From: Pseudomonas putida W15Oct28
GTDB lineage: Bacteria > Pseudomonadota > Gammaproteobacteria > Pseudomonadales > Pseudomonadaceae
Assembly (NCBI RefSeq): GCF_000708715.2
Contig: NZ_JENB01000032.1
Span: 1-64,000 of the forward strand
Length of the DNA stretch: 64,000 nucleotides
Direction: 5' to 3'
Positions within the stretch are counted from its first letter, which is position 1; each line of letters opens with the position of its first letter. Position numbers and translations under genes: made by a program. Under the pieces are notes generated by a model. It was not told the DNA's origin and searched no databases. It saw only the letters and a list, made by a program, of their open reading frames with translations. Shown in pieces: positions 18,845-29,600 of the stretch.

Positions 18845-21800
18845 ATGCAACACAACACCCAACTGGAGATGGTCCAGCGTTTCGTCCAACTGCCCCTGGC
18901 CCAGCGCCGTCTGTTCCTTGAGAAGCTGGCGGCCAAGGGCATGAGCCTGGCGCAGTTTCCCCTCGGCCCGCTGCGCAGCGGTGAGGGGCCTTGGCCTGTG
19001 TCCTACGCCCAGGAGCGTCAGTGGTTCCTCTGGCAACTTGAGCCGCAGAGCACGGCTTATCACATGCCCACCGTATTGCGTCTTAGCGGTGCCCTCGACG
19101 TGGCCGCCCTGCAACGGGCACTGGATGCGTTGATCGTCCGTCACGAAGCCCTGCGTACGGTGTTCATCGAGACCGACGACGGCCTGCGCCAGCAGGTTCT
19201 GCCGGCGTTGTCGGTGCCTGTTCGGACCGAGGTGCTGCGCGGCGCACTCGATGCGGCCATCGAAGCTGAAGTGGCCCAGCCATTCGACCTGTGCCATGGC
19301 CCGCTGGTGCGCCTGACGCTGCTGCAGGAAGGGCCCGAGTGCCATGTGCTGGTACTGACCCTGCATCACATCGTCAGCGATGCCTGGTCGATGCAGCGGC
19401 TGGTGGCGGAGCTTGTGCAATTGTATGCGGGGCAGGGTGAACTGCCCGCGCTGCCGATCCAGTACGCCGATTACGCCCTGTGGCAGCGCAGCTGGATGGA
19501 AGCCGGCGAGCGTGATCGCCAGCTGGGCTACTGGCGTGAAGCCTTGAGTGGCGAGCAGCCGCTGCTGGAGCTGCCTTTTGACCGGGCGCGGCCGGCCCGG
19601 CAAAGCCACCGCGGCGAACGGGTCGAGCTGCACTTGCCTGCCGCCACCGCGCAGGCCCTGCACGGCTTGGCCAAGTCGACCGCCAGTACCCCGTTCGTGA
19701 TCCTGCTGGCCGCGTTCCAGGCCACGTTGCACCGCTACAGTGGTCAGGCCGATATCCGTGTCGGTGTGCCCATTGCCAACCGCACCCGCCTGGAAACCCA
19801 GGGCCTGATCGGTTTCTTTGTCAACACCCAGGTATTGCGTGCCGAACTCGACGGGCAGATGACCGTCAACGACGTGCTCGACCAGGCCCGCGCGCGTACC
19901 CAGGCGGCCCAGGCCCATCAGGAGCTGCCGTTCGAGCAACTGGTGGATGCCTTGCAGCCCGAACGTAGCCTCAGTCACAGCCCGCTGTTCCAAGTGATGT
20001 TCAACCACCAGTCGGGGGGGCGTAGTGGCCAAGCGCTGGCCGGCCTGCCGGGCCTGAGCGTGGAGAGTCTGGAGCGCGCCACGCGCACTTCCCACTTCGA
20101 CCTGGTGCTCGACACCTGGGACGGCGCCGAGGGCATCCATGCTGCCTTCACCTTCGCCACGGACTTGTTCGACCGGGCCACCATCGAGCGCTTCGGCCAG
20201 CATTGGGCGCATCTGCTCGAAGCCGCCCTGGCCGACCCGACGCAGCGCCTGTGCGAACTGCCGCTGATGACTGCTGACGAGACTGTCGCCCAGGTCGCCC
20301 AGTGGAACCGGGGCGCCGTGGCTCGACCCTCGTCCCGCCTGGTGCATCAACTGTTCGAAATCCAGGCGCAGCAAGCACCTGATGCCCCGGCGATCCTGTT
20401 CGGTGAGCAGGTGCTGAGTTATGCCGAGGTCAACCGCCGTGCCAATCGCCTGGCCCATGCGCTGATTGCCCGTGGCATCGGCCCTGAGTCGCGGGTAGCG
20501 ATCCTGCTGCCGCGCAGTGCCGAGGTACTGGTGAGCTTCCTGGCGGTTCACAAGGCCGGTGGCGCCTACGTGCCGCTTGACGTGGCCTACCCGCAGGACC
20601 GCTTGCAGTACATGGTCCAGGACAGCCGCGCAGCGCTGATCGTCACCGATCGCATCCGCGTCGCTGAGCTGGCTCTGGACGAAAGCCGCGCCCTGGCGCT
20701 CGACGATGCCGGGCTTGCTTCGTACGCCGAGACCAATCCGCAGTTGGTCATCGATGAAGAGAACCTGGCCTACGTGATCTACACCTCCGGGTCCACCGGC
20801 CTGCCCAAGGGTGTGGCGGTGCCGTTCGGGGCGTTGTCGATGCACATCCAGGCGGCGGGTGCCCGTTACCAGACCAGCCCGGCCGATTGCATGCTGCACT
20901 TCATGTCGTTCGCCTTCGATGGTTCCCATGAAGGCTGGATGCACCCGCTGATCAACGGCGCCCGGGTGCTGGTGCGCGACGACGAAATCTGGTCGCCGGA
21001 ACACACCTACGAACAGATGAAACGCCATGGCGTCACCATCGGCATCTTCCCGCCGGTGTATATCCAGCAACTGGCCGAGCATGCCGAGCATGACGGCCAG
21101 CCACCCGCAGTGCGTATCTATTGCGCCGGTGGCGATGCGGTGTCCCAGGCCAGCTATGACCTGGTGCGCCGCGCCCTGCGTCCGGACTGGTTCATCAACG
21201 GTTACGGTCCGACCGAAACCGTGGTTACCCCGTTGCTGTGGAAAGCCGGCCACGACGAACCGTGCCCCGGCGCCTACGCCCCTATTGGCGATCTGGTCGG
21301 CAGCCGCAGCGCTTATGTGCTCGACGATCACTTGGCATTGCAACCCGTTGGGCTCTCGGGCGAGCTGTACCTGGGCGGGCAGGGCGTGGCTCGCGGCTAC
21401 CTGGAGCGGGCGGCACTGACCGCTGAGCGCTTCGTGCCCGACCCGTTCGGCGGCGACGGCGGCCGTCTGTACCGCAGCGGTGACCTGACCCGCTACACCG
21501 CGGGTGGCGTGGTGGAGTACCAGGGTCGGGTTGACCACCAGGTGAAGGTGCGCGGCTTCCGGATCGAACTGGGGGAAATCGAAGCACGACTGCTGGAACT
21601 CGAAGCCGTCAGCGAAGCGGTGGTGGTGGCCCAGGACACCGATAATGGCAAACGTCTTGTGGCGTATCTGGTGGCTGGCGAAGCGGGGCAGGCGCTGGTC
21701 GAAAGTGTGCGGGCACAATTGCGCCAGCAACTGCCGGAATACATGATCCCGGCGCACTTCGTGGTGCTTGCGGCGATGCCGCTGACGCCCAACGGCAAGC

Positions 21801-24800
21801 TTGACCGCAAGGCCTTGCCAGCGCCGGACGTGAGCGTGACCCAGCGCAGCTTCGTGGCGCCGGTCGCAGCCATGGAGCAGCGCCTGGCTCAGATCTGGCA
21901 ACAGGTGCTCAAGCTGGACCAGGTGGGGCTGTACGATAACTTCTTCGAGCTGGGCGGCGATTCGATCATTTCGCTGCAGATGGTCAGCCGTGCCCGCCGC
22001 GAAGGTATCGCGCTGGCGGCCAAGGACGTGTTCGAACATCAGACCGTCCAAGGGCTGGCCAGTGTCGCCCGCGAAGTGGCCAGCACGGTTGCCGAGCAGG
22101 CGCCGGTCACCGGCGCAGCGCCCTTGACCCCTATCCAGCAGGCCTTCTTCGAGCGGGCCGTGGCGCAGCGTCATCACTGGAACCAGAGCCTGGTGCTCAC
22201 CCCGCGCGAGGCGCTGCAACCTGAGCCCCTGGCCCGTGCATTGGCCACACTCGTGGCCCATCACGATGCACTGCGCCTGCGCTTTACCGAGCAGCAGGGC
22301 GAGTGGCATGCCGAATACGCCGGGATCGCCGATGAGCCGCTGCTCAAGACCTTCCAGGCGGTGGACGCCGACGCCTTTACCGCCTGCGCCGATGCTGTGC
22401 AGCGCAGCCTTGATCTGGCTCACGGGCCGTTGCTGCAAGCAGTCCTTGCGGACTGGGCTGACGGTTCCCAGCGCTTGCTGCTGGTGATCCATCATCTGGC
22501 GGTCGATGGCGTGTCCTGGCGAGTGCTGCTCGAAGACCTCGAACAGGCCTACGCCGCCGCGCTGCGCGGCGAGGTTCCGGTGCTTGCGGCCAAGACGCAT
22601 GCCTTCAAGGACTGGGCTGAGCGCCTGCAAGCCCTGGCAGTGGCCAAGACGCCGGAGCTTGGATTCTGGCAGCAGCAACTCAGCGCCGCGGATGACCGCT
22701 TGCCCGGCCAGCGCGAGGGCACCGGCCGCCTGGGCAACAGCTGCAGCGTGCGTAGCCGCCTGAGCGAGGCCCTGACCCGCAAGTTGCTGCAGCAGGCGCC
22801 TGCGGCCTATCGCACCCAGATCAACGACCTGCTGCTCAGCGCGCTGGCGCGGGTGCTGTGCGACTGGACCGGTCGCGACGAGGTACTGGTGCGCCTTGAA
22901 GGCCATGGCCGTGAGGCGCTGTTCGAGGACGTCGACCTGTCCCGCACCGTGGGCTGGTTCACCGCGCTGTACCCGGTGCGCCTGACGCCCGCCGCCGAGC
23001 ACGGCGCCAGTATCAAGGCGATCAAGGAACAACTGCGGGCGGTACCCGACAAGGGCGTGGGCTATGGCCTGCTGCGTTATCTGGGCGAGCCCGAGGCACG
23101 CAGCACCCTGGCGGCCTTGCCCGAAGGGGCAGTGCTGTTCAACTACCTGGGCCAGTTCGACCAGAGCTTCGATGCCGAACAGGGCTGGCTGCGCCCGGCC
23201 CGCGAGAGCGCCGGCGCCAGCCAGAGCCCGGAGGCGGCACTTGATGCGCCGCTGAGCATCAACGGCCAGGTGTATGGCGGGGTACTGGAGCTGGGCTTCA
23301 GCTTTGACGACCAGGTGCTGGACACGGCCGCGGTCGAAGCCTTGGCCGAACACTACACACACGTGCTCGCAGCCATGATCGAGCATTGCTGCCAGGCCCC
23401 GGCCGGTGCGCTGACGCCGTCGGATGTACCGCTGGCGCATCTGACCCAGGCGAGGCTGGACGCGTTGCCACTGGCGCCTTCGCTGGTCGAGGACATCTAC
23501 CCGTTGGCGCCCTTGCAGCAAGGCATGCTGTTCCACGCCTTGTACGGCGCGGGTAATGGCGACTACGTCAACCAGATGCGTGTGGATGTACAGGGCCTTG
23601 ACGTCGCAGCCTTCCGCGCGGCCTGGCAGGCCGTGGTGCAGCAGCATGAAACCCTGCGTGCAAACTTCCTGGCGGATGCCGAGCCGCCGTTGCAGGTCAC
23701 TCGCCGTACGGTCGAAGTGCCGTGCCTCGAGCTGGACTGGCGTAACGCTCAGTGCTCTGCCGAGGCCCTGGCACAGTGGGCCGCCGAAGACCGGCTGGCA
23801 GGCTTCGACCTGCTGCACGACCCGCTGTTGCGCCTGGCGCTGCTGCGCACCGGTGAGGACAGCCATCACCTGGTGATGACCAGCCATCACATCGTGCTCG
23901 ATGGCTGGAGCCTGTCGCAGATGCTTGCCGAGGTCCTGCAACGCTATGCTGGCCAGCCGGTGCACCGTGGGCCGGGGCGGTATCGCGACTACATCGGCTG
24001 GCTGCAACGCCAGGACGTCGCCCGCAGCGAGCAGTTCTGGCGCGGTCAACTGGCGCCGGTCAACGAGCCGACCCGCCTGGCCCGTTGCGTGGGCACCGTT
24101 GCGGCCGTTGCCGGCTACGGTCAGCACGGCGTGGTGCTGGATGCGGCACGCACTCGCGTGCTGGCCGACTTTGCCCGCCGTCAGCGCGTCACCCTCAACA
24201 CCCTGGTGCAAGCGGCCTGGGCGCTGCTGTTGCAACGCTATACCGGCCAGGCCAGCGTTGCCTTCGGTGCTACGGTCGCCGGGCGCCCGGCCGAGCTGCC
24301 GGGCATCGAGCAGCAACTGGGGCTGTTCATCAATACCCTGCCGGTGATCGCCAGCCCCGACGCGACTGCTTCGGTCGGTCAATGGCTGAGCCAGTTGCAG
24401 GGCACCAACCTGGCCCTGCGCGAGCATGAGCACACACCGCTGTACGACGTGCAGCGCTGGGCCGGCTTTGCCGGCGAAGCGTTGTTCGACAGTGTGCTGG
24501 TGTTCGAAAACTACCCGGTGGCCGAGGCGCTGCAGCAGGGGCCGATCACCGGCTTGCGCTTCGGCGATGTGGCGAGCCAGGAGCAAACCCACTACCCGCT
24601 GACTCTGGTGGTGGGTGTGCATGATCAGTTGTCCTTCCAGTTCAGCCATGCGTTGGGGCATTTCGATGCGCCGGCGATCGCACGGATTGCCGAACACTTC
24701 GTGCGGTTGCTCGAAGCCTTGGCGCAAGAGGCGGCCAACGCCGTGGGCAACCTGTCGATGTTCGCTGCGCATGAGCGCACCGCGTTGCTGGCTGACTGGA

Positions 24801-26650
24801 ACCCGACGCTGGCCGAATACCCCAGCCAGGCCTGCCTGCACCAGTTGATCGAAGCCCAGGCCGCGCGCCACCCGGGCGCCATCGCCCTGGTGTTCGAAGG
24901 CCAGCACCTGAGCTACGCCGAACTCAACCGCCGCGCCAACCGCATCGCCCATCACCTGCGTCAGCTGGGCGTCGGGCCGGACGTGCTGGTGGGGCTGGCG
25001 GTAGAGCGCAGCCTGGAGATGGTCGTGGGCCTGGTGGCCATTCTCAAGGCGGGTGGCGCCTACCTGCCACTGGACCCGGACTCTCCCGTCGACCGCCTGG
25101 CCTACATCATCGACGATGCCGGCCTCACGTTGCTGCTGGCCCAGCAGCACTTGCGCGGGGTGTTGCCGGTTCCGGCGAATGTGCAGTGCCTGGCGCTGGA
25201 AACGGCAGGCGAGGGCTGCCCGGAGCACAACCCGGTCAACCTGACCACGCCGGCCAGCCTGGCCTACGTGATCTACACCTCCGGCTCCACCGGCAAGCCC
25301 AAGGGAACACTGCTGCCTCATCACAATGTGCTGCGCCTGTTCGAGGCGACGGCGCGGGACTTCGCCTTTGACGAAAGCGATGTGTGGACCCTGTTCCACT
25401 CCTACGCCTTCGATTTCTCGGTATGGGAGATCTTCGGCGCGCTGCTGTACGGCGGCCGTCTGGTGATTGTGCCGCGTGCGCTGACCCGTTCGCCGGAGGA
25501 CTTCCACGGCTTGCTCGCCGCCGATCAGGTCACGGTGCTCAACCAGACCCCGTCGGCCTTCAAGCAGTTGATGCCGGTGGCCTGTGCCTCGGACAAAGGC
25601 CTGGCCCTGCGCCATGTGGTGTTTGGTGGTGAAGCCCTGGAAATCGCCAGCCTGGCGCCGTGGTTCGAGCGCTTCGGCGACCAGGCGCCACGGCTGATCA
25701 ACATGTACGGCATCACCGAAACCACGGTGCACGTGACCTTCCGCCCGGTGACCCTGGCGGACCTGGGCAGCCAGGCGGTCAGCCCGATCGGCCGGGCCAT
25801 CGACGACTTGTCCTGGTACGTGCTCGATGGCGCGCTGAACCCGGTGGCACCGGGCTGCACCGGCGAGCTGCATGTCGGTCGCGCGGGCCTGGCCCGTGGT
25901 TATCTGGGCCGGCCTGCACTCACTGCCGAGCGCTTTATTCCCGACCCGTTCGCCGCCGACGGTGGCCGGCTGTACCGCACCGGCGACCTGGCCAATGCCA
26001 GCATTGACGGCGCGGTGGAGTACATCGGGCGTATCGACCATCAGGTGAAGATTCGCGGTTTCCGCATCGAATTGGGCGAGATCGCCGCGCAACTGCACCA
26101 ACACCCGTTGGTGCGCGAGGCGGCAGTGGTGGACGTCGAAGGCCCGTTGGGCAAGCAACTGGTCGGCTACCTGGTGCCCACGAGCGCTGGCGCGGACCCG
26201 CGCGAGGCGCTCAAGGCGCACCTGAAGAGCGTACTGCCGGACTACATGGTGCCGGCGCACCTGGTACTGCTGGAGCGCCTGCCGCTGACCACCAACGGCA
26301 AGCTCGACCGCAAGGCGCTGCCCGCGCCAGAAGTTGAACAGCAGGCATACGTGGCCCCAGTCGGCGAGACCGAGCAGCAGGTGGCAGCGATCTGGGCCGA
26401 TGTGTTGAAGGTCGAGCAAGTCGGCCGCGACGACGATTTCTTCGAACTCGGCGGCCATTCGCTGCTGTCGCTCACGGTCATTTCCCGGCTGCAACTGCAG
26501 CTTGGCCTGACCGTAAAACCGGAATTGATCTTTCAGTTCCCCAAACTGGCTGAATTTGCCGAGGCCTTGAACGTTAGAGAGGAGGACAGTTTTGAAGAGA
26601 AGCTTCGTCGCTTGAGCTTCCTTGCCGAAGACCTGGAGTCGGTCGAATGA
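18845..26650 (+). CDS. Pyoverdine peptide NRPS 2 (C-A-T-E-C-A-T; basic-like residue epimerised, then Thr)
   Basis: This intact 2601-residue synthetase has two modules. Module 1 has C (HHIVSDA at 174-180), A (TSGSTGLPKG at about 647), T of the FFELGGDSI type used before epimerases (1033) and E (HHLAVDG at 1216). Module 2 has a C domain that should take a D-residue donor (YPLAPLQQGMLFH region; HHIVLDG at 1681), A (TSGSTGKPKG at 2145) and T (2532). Pocket 1 reads D-G-E-G-C-G-G-V-T, which I cannot assign; the Glu suggests a basic side chain. Pocket 2 reads D-F-W-N-V-G-M-V-H, the threonine code. Oddity: the first C domain has Ala instead of Gly at the end of HHxxxDG. The C-terminal tail (EEKLRRLSFLAEDLESVE) is probably a docking element. 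Start and stop touch the neighbouring NRPS genes. Confidence 0.92.
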   Translation: MQHNTQLEMVQRFVQLPLAQRRLFLEKLAAKGMSLAQFPLGPLRSGEGPWPVSYAQERQWFLWQLEPQSTAYHMPTVLRLSGALDVAALQRALDALIVRHEALRTVFIETDDGLRQQVLPALSVPVRTEVLRGALDAAIEAEVAQPFDLCHGPLVRLTLLQEGPECHVLVLTLHHIVSDAWSMQRLVAELVQLYAGQGELPALPIQYADYALWQRSWMEAGERDRQLGYWREALSGEQPLLELPFDRARPARQSHRGERVELHLPAATAQALHGLAKSTASTPFVILLAAFQATLHRYSGQADIRVGVPIANRTRLETQGLIGFFVNTQVLRAELDGQMTVNDVLDQARARTQAAQAHQELPFEQLVDALQPERSLSHSPLFQVMFNHQSGGRSGQALAGLPGLSVESLERATRTSHFDLVLDTWDGAEGIHAAFTFATDLFDRATIERFGQHWAHLLEAALADPTQRLCELPLMTADETVAQVAQWNRGAVARPSSRLVHQLFEIQAQQAPDAPAILFGEQVLSYAEVNRRANRLAHALIARGIGPESRVAILLPRSAEVLVSFLAVHKAGGAYVPLDVAYPQDRLQYMVQDSRAALIVTDRIRVAELALDESRALALDDAGLASYAETNPQLVIDEENLAYVIYTSGSTGLPKGVAVPFGALSMHIQAAGARYQTSPADCMLHFMSFAFDGSHEGWMHPLINGARVLVRDDEIWSPEHTYEQMKRHGVTIGIFPPVYIQQLAEHAEHDGQPPAVRIYCAGGDAVSQASYDLVRRALRPDWFINGYGPTETVVTPLLWKAGHDEPCPGAYAPIGDLVGSRSAYVLDDHLALQPVGLSGELYLGGQGVARGYLERAALTAERFVPDPFGGDGGRLYRSGDLTRYTAGGVVEYQGRVDHQVKVRGFRIELGEIEARLLELEAVSEAVVVAQDTDNGKRLVAYLVAGEAGQALVESVRAQLRQQLPEYMIPAHFVVLAAMPLTPNGKLDRKALPAPDVSVTQRSFVAPVAAMEQRLAQIWQQVLKLDQVGLYDNFFELGGDSIISLQMVSRARREGIALAAKDVFEHQTVQGLASVAREVASTVAEQAPVTGAAPLTPIQQAFFERAVAQRHHWNQSLVLTPREALQPEPLARALATLVAHHDALRLRFTEQQGEWHAEYAGIADEPLLKTFQAVDADAFTACADAVQRSLDLAHGPLLQAVLADWADGSQRLLLVIHHLAVDGVSWRVLLEDLEQAYAAALRGEVPVLAAKTHAFKDWAERLQALAVAKTPELGFWQQQLSAADDRLPGQREGTGRLGNSCSVRSRLSEALTRKLLQQAPAAYRTQINDLLLSALARVLCDWTGRDEVLVRLEGHGREALFEDVDLSRTVGWFTALYPVRLTPAAEHGASIKAIKEQLRAVPDKGVGYGLLRYLGEPEARSTLAALPEGAVLFNYLGQFDQSFDAEQGWLRPARESAGASQSPEAALDAPLSINGQVYGGVLELGFSFDDQVLDTAAVEALAEHYTHVLAAMIEHCCQAPAGALTPSDVPLAHLTQARLDALPLAPSLVEDIYPLAPLQQGMLFHALYGAGNGDYVNQMRVDVQGLDVAAFRAAWQAVVQQHETLRANFLADAEPPLQVTRRTVEVPCLELDWRNAQCSAEALAQWAAEDRLAGFDLLHDPLLRLALLRTGEDSHHLVMTSHHIVLDGWSLSQMLAEVLQRYAGQPVHRGPGRYRDYIGWLQRQDVARSEQFWRGQLAPVNEPTRLARCVGTVAAVAGYGQHGVVLDAARTRVLADFARRQRVTLNTLVQAAWALLLQRYTGQASVAFGATVAGRPAELPGIEQQLGLFINTLPVIASPDATASVGQWLSQLQGTNLALREHEHTPLYDVQRWAGFAGEALFDSVLVFENYPVAEALQQGPITGLRFGDVASQEQTHYPLTLVVGVHDQLSFQFSHALGHFDAPAIARIAEHFVRLLEALAQEAANAVGNLSMFAAHERTALLADWNPTLAEYPSQACLHQLIEAQAARHPGAIALVFEGQHLSYAELNRRANRIAHHLRQLGVGPDVLVGLAVERSLEMVVGLVAILKAGGAYLPLDPDSPVDRLAYIIDDAGLTLLLAQQHLRGVLPVPANVQCLALETAGEGCPEHNPVNLTTPASLAYVIYTSGSTGKPKGTLLPHHNVLRLFEATARDFAFDESDVWTLFHSYAFDFSVWEIFGALLYGGRLVIVPRALTRSPEDFHGLLAADQVTVLNQTPSAFKQLMPVACASDKGLALRHVVFGGEALEIASLAPWFERFGDQAPRLINMYGITETTVHVTFRPVTLADLGSQAVSPIGRAIDDLSWYVLDGALNPVAPGCTGELHVGRAGLARGYLGRPALTAERFIPDPFAADGGRLYRTGDLANASIDGAVEYIGRIDHQVKIRGFRIELGEIAAQLHQHPLVREAAVVDVEGPLGKQLVGYLVPTSAGADPREALKAHLKSVLPDYMVPAHLVLLERLPLTTNGKLDRKALPAPEVEQQAYVAPVGETEQQVAAIWADVLKVEQVGRDDDFFELGGHSLLSLTVISRLQLQLGLTVKPELIFQFPKLAEFAEALNVREEDSFEEKLRRLSFLAEDLESVE
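24797..26400 (+). repeat. Duplicated Thr adenylation module, copy A
   Basis: This stretch aligns without gaps to 31202-32805 (offset 6405) and differs only at scattered bases. It covers the end of the C-A linker, the whole Thr-specific A domain and the start of the T domain. It shows recent duplication or gene conversion between NRPS 2 and NRPS 3, or a repeat placed twice during assembly. Confidence 0.85.
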
Positions 26651-29600
26651 ACAATGAGTTGGCAGTTGGCATCATCCGTCGCTTCATCAAGCTCCCGCTT
26701 GAGAAGCGCAGACAGTACTTGCAGCAGATGCTCGCCGAAGGCATTTCCCCGGCCAACCTGCCGATCCCCGAACTGCGCTCGGGGTTCGAGCGGTTGCCGT
26801 TGTCCTTTGCCCAGCAGCGCCAGTGGTTCCTGTGGCAGATGGAGCCGCACAGCGCGGCGTACCACATCCCGACGGTGCTGCGCCTGCGCGGCGAGCTGGA
26901 CCTGGCCGCGCTGGAAGCGGCCTTCGCGGCGCTGATCGCGCGCCACGAAACCCTGCGCACGACCTTTGTCCTGGACGGCGACGCGCCAGTCCAGCGGGTG
27001 CATGAGCCACTGCCACTGCCCCTTGAGGTGTCGCCTCGGGTGGACGAAAGCGCCTTGCAGGCGACCATTGCCCAAGAGATTGCCCGGCCGTTCGACCTGG
27101 AGCAGGGGCCGTTGTTACGGGTGCGCCTGTTGCAGCAGGCGGCGGATGAGCATGTGCTGGTGATGACTTTGCATCACATCGTGGCCGATGGCTGGTCGAT
27201 GCCGGTGATGGTCGAGGAACTGGTGGGGCTATACCAGGGCAATCGACTGGGCGAGCCCCTGGCCTTGCCACCGCTGGCCATCCAGTACGCCGATTATGCG
27301 ATCTGGCAGCGCCGCTGGATGGAAGCTGGCGAACAGGAGCGTCAGCTCCAGTACTGGACGCAGCAGCTGGGTGGTGAACAGCCGGTACTTGAGCTGCCGT
27401 TGGATCGCCCGCGTCCACCCGTCCAATCCTTGGCCGGTGCCCGTATGGGCATTACGCTGGATCAGCAGCTTGCAGCCCGGCTCAAGGCACTCGCACAGCA
27501 GCAGGGTGTCACCTTGTTCATGCTGTTGCTGGCGTCATTTCAGGCACTTTTGCATCGCTATACCAATCTCGCGGACATCCGCGTCGGCGTACCCACGGCC
27601 AACCGCAACCGGGTGGAGGCGGAGCGGCTGATCGGCTTCTTCGTCAACACCCAGGTGCTCAAGGCCGAGTTCGACGTTACCACCACCGTTGCCGAGTTGC
27701 TGGCGCAGGTCAAGCATGTGGCGCTGCAGGCCCAGGCGCATCAGGACTTGCCGTTCGAGCAACTGGTCGAGGCGTTGCAGCCTGAGCGCAACCTCAGCCA
27801 TACGCCGCTGTTCCAGGTCATGTTCAACCACCAGACCCAGGTCAAGGGGCAGGCACGAGTGCTCCAGGGGTTGTCGCTGGAAAACCTTGGTTGGGAAGCC
27901 CACAGCGCACCTTTCGACCTGACCTTGGAAACCTTCGAAAGCGAGGGCGGTTTGTCGGCTTCGCTGCTCTATGCCCGCGCTTTGTTCGATGCCAGCACGG
28001 TCGAGCGCTTGGCCGATCACTGGAAGGCGCTGCTGGTCGCGATGGTTGTCGACCCCTCGCAGCGCATCGCCGCGCTGCCGCTGCTAAATCCGCTGGAGCG
28101 CGAACTGATGCTCACGCGCCGCAACCAGGCTGCAGAGGTTGCGCGAGATGGCATGACGCTGCTCGAACATTTTGATGCGCAGGTGGCGGTCCGTCCCGCG
28201 GCCATCGCCCTGGTCGCCGAGCAGGGTCAGCTTAGCTATGCCCAGTTGGCCGAGCGCAGTAACCAGCTGGCGCATCATCTGCGTGCACGGGGCGTTATGG
28301 CCGACGTGCCGGTCGGGCTGGCCATGGGCCGAGGCCTGGATATGGTGGTGGGTTTGCTGGCGATCCTCAGGGCCGGTGGTGCCTATGTGCCGCTGGACCC
28401 GGACTTCCCGGCCGAACGCCTGGGCTACATGATGCAGGCCAGCGGCTTGCGGCTGTTGCTCAGCCATGGCGATGTGCCCGAGCGGCTGGACGTTCCCGCA
28501 TCTGTCGAGGTGCTTCGTCTGGATCAGGATGCCAAGGACTGGGCCGAGGCTTCCATCGCGCCTCCGTTGGCCGCCATCCACCCAGAGCACTTGGCGTACG
28601 TCATCTACACTTCCGGCTCCACCGGGCGCCCCAAGGGGGTTGCCGTCAGCCACGGCGCTCTGGCCAACTTCCTCGGCGGGATGAGCCGTGCACTCGGCGC
28701 TCAGCCCAGGCGTGTACTGGCATTGACCTCGCTGTCGTTCGACATCGCCGCACTTGAGTTGTACTGGCCCTTGGTGACGGGCGGAACTGTTGTGCTGCTT
28801 CAGGATGGCGAGAACAAGGACCCGCACATCCTCTCGCAGATCATCCAGGCGCAGGAGGTGGAGCTCATCCAGGCCACGCCGTCGACCTGGCGCATGCTGT
28901 CGGCAGCTGATGCACTGCCGGACCTGACCGGCAAGACGCTGCTCTGTGGCGGCGAGGCGCTGCCCACGGATCTGGCCCAGACACTGCTGGAGAAGGCCGG
29001 CACGCTGTGGAACATGTATGGGCCCACCGAAACGACCATCTGGTCGGCGGTGGCACGCCTGACAACCGGCGAACCGGTCACCCTCGGCGCGCCCGTCGAC
29101 AACAACCGGTTGTATGCCCTGGGGGCTGATCTGGAACCCGTGGTCGCCGGCTGCGCCGCAGAGTTGTACATCGGCGGCGATGGACTGGCCCGGGGCTACT
29201 TCGGCCAGCCCGGCTTGACTGCAGAGCGTTTCCTGCCTGATCCGTCCGGAGATGGCAAACGCCTGTACCGCACCGGTGATCGGGTGCGGATGGATGCCCA
29301 AGGGGTGTGCCAATACCTGAGCCGGGTCGACCATCAGGTGAAGATTCGCGGACTGCGCATCGAACTGGGTGAAATCGAGGCACGGCTGACCACTCATCCA
29401 CGGGTTCGCGAAGCTGCGGTCATCGATCTGGAAGGGCAGGGTGGGACCCAGTTGGTCGCCTATGTGGTACTTCGGCAGGAGGGCCCTCTGCCGTTCGAGG
29501 CACTCAAGGCCCACCTCAAGGGGGCATTACCCGACTACATGGTGCCCACGCTTTGGGTGCCCTTGGCGTCGTTGCCGCTCACACCCAACCGCAAGCTTGA

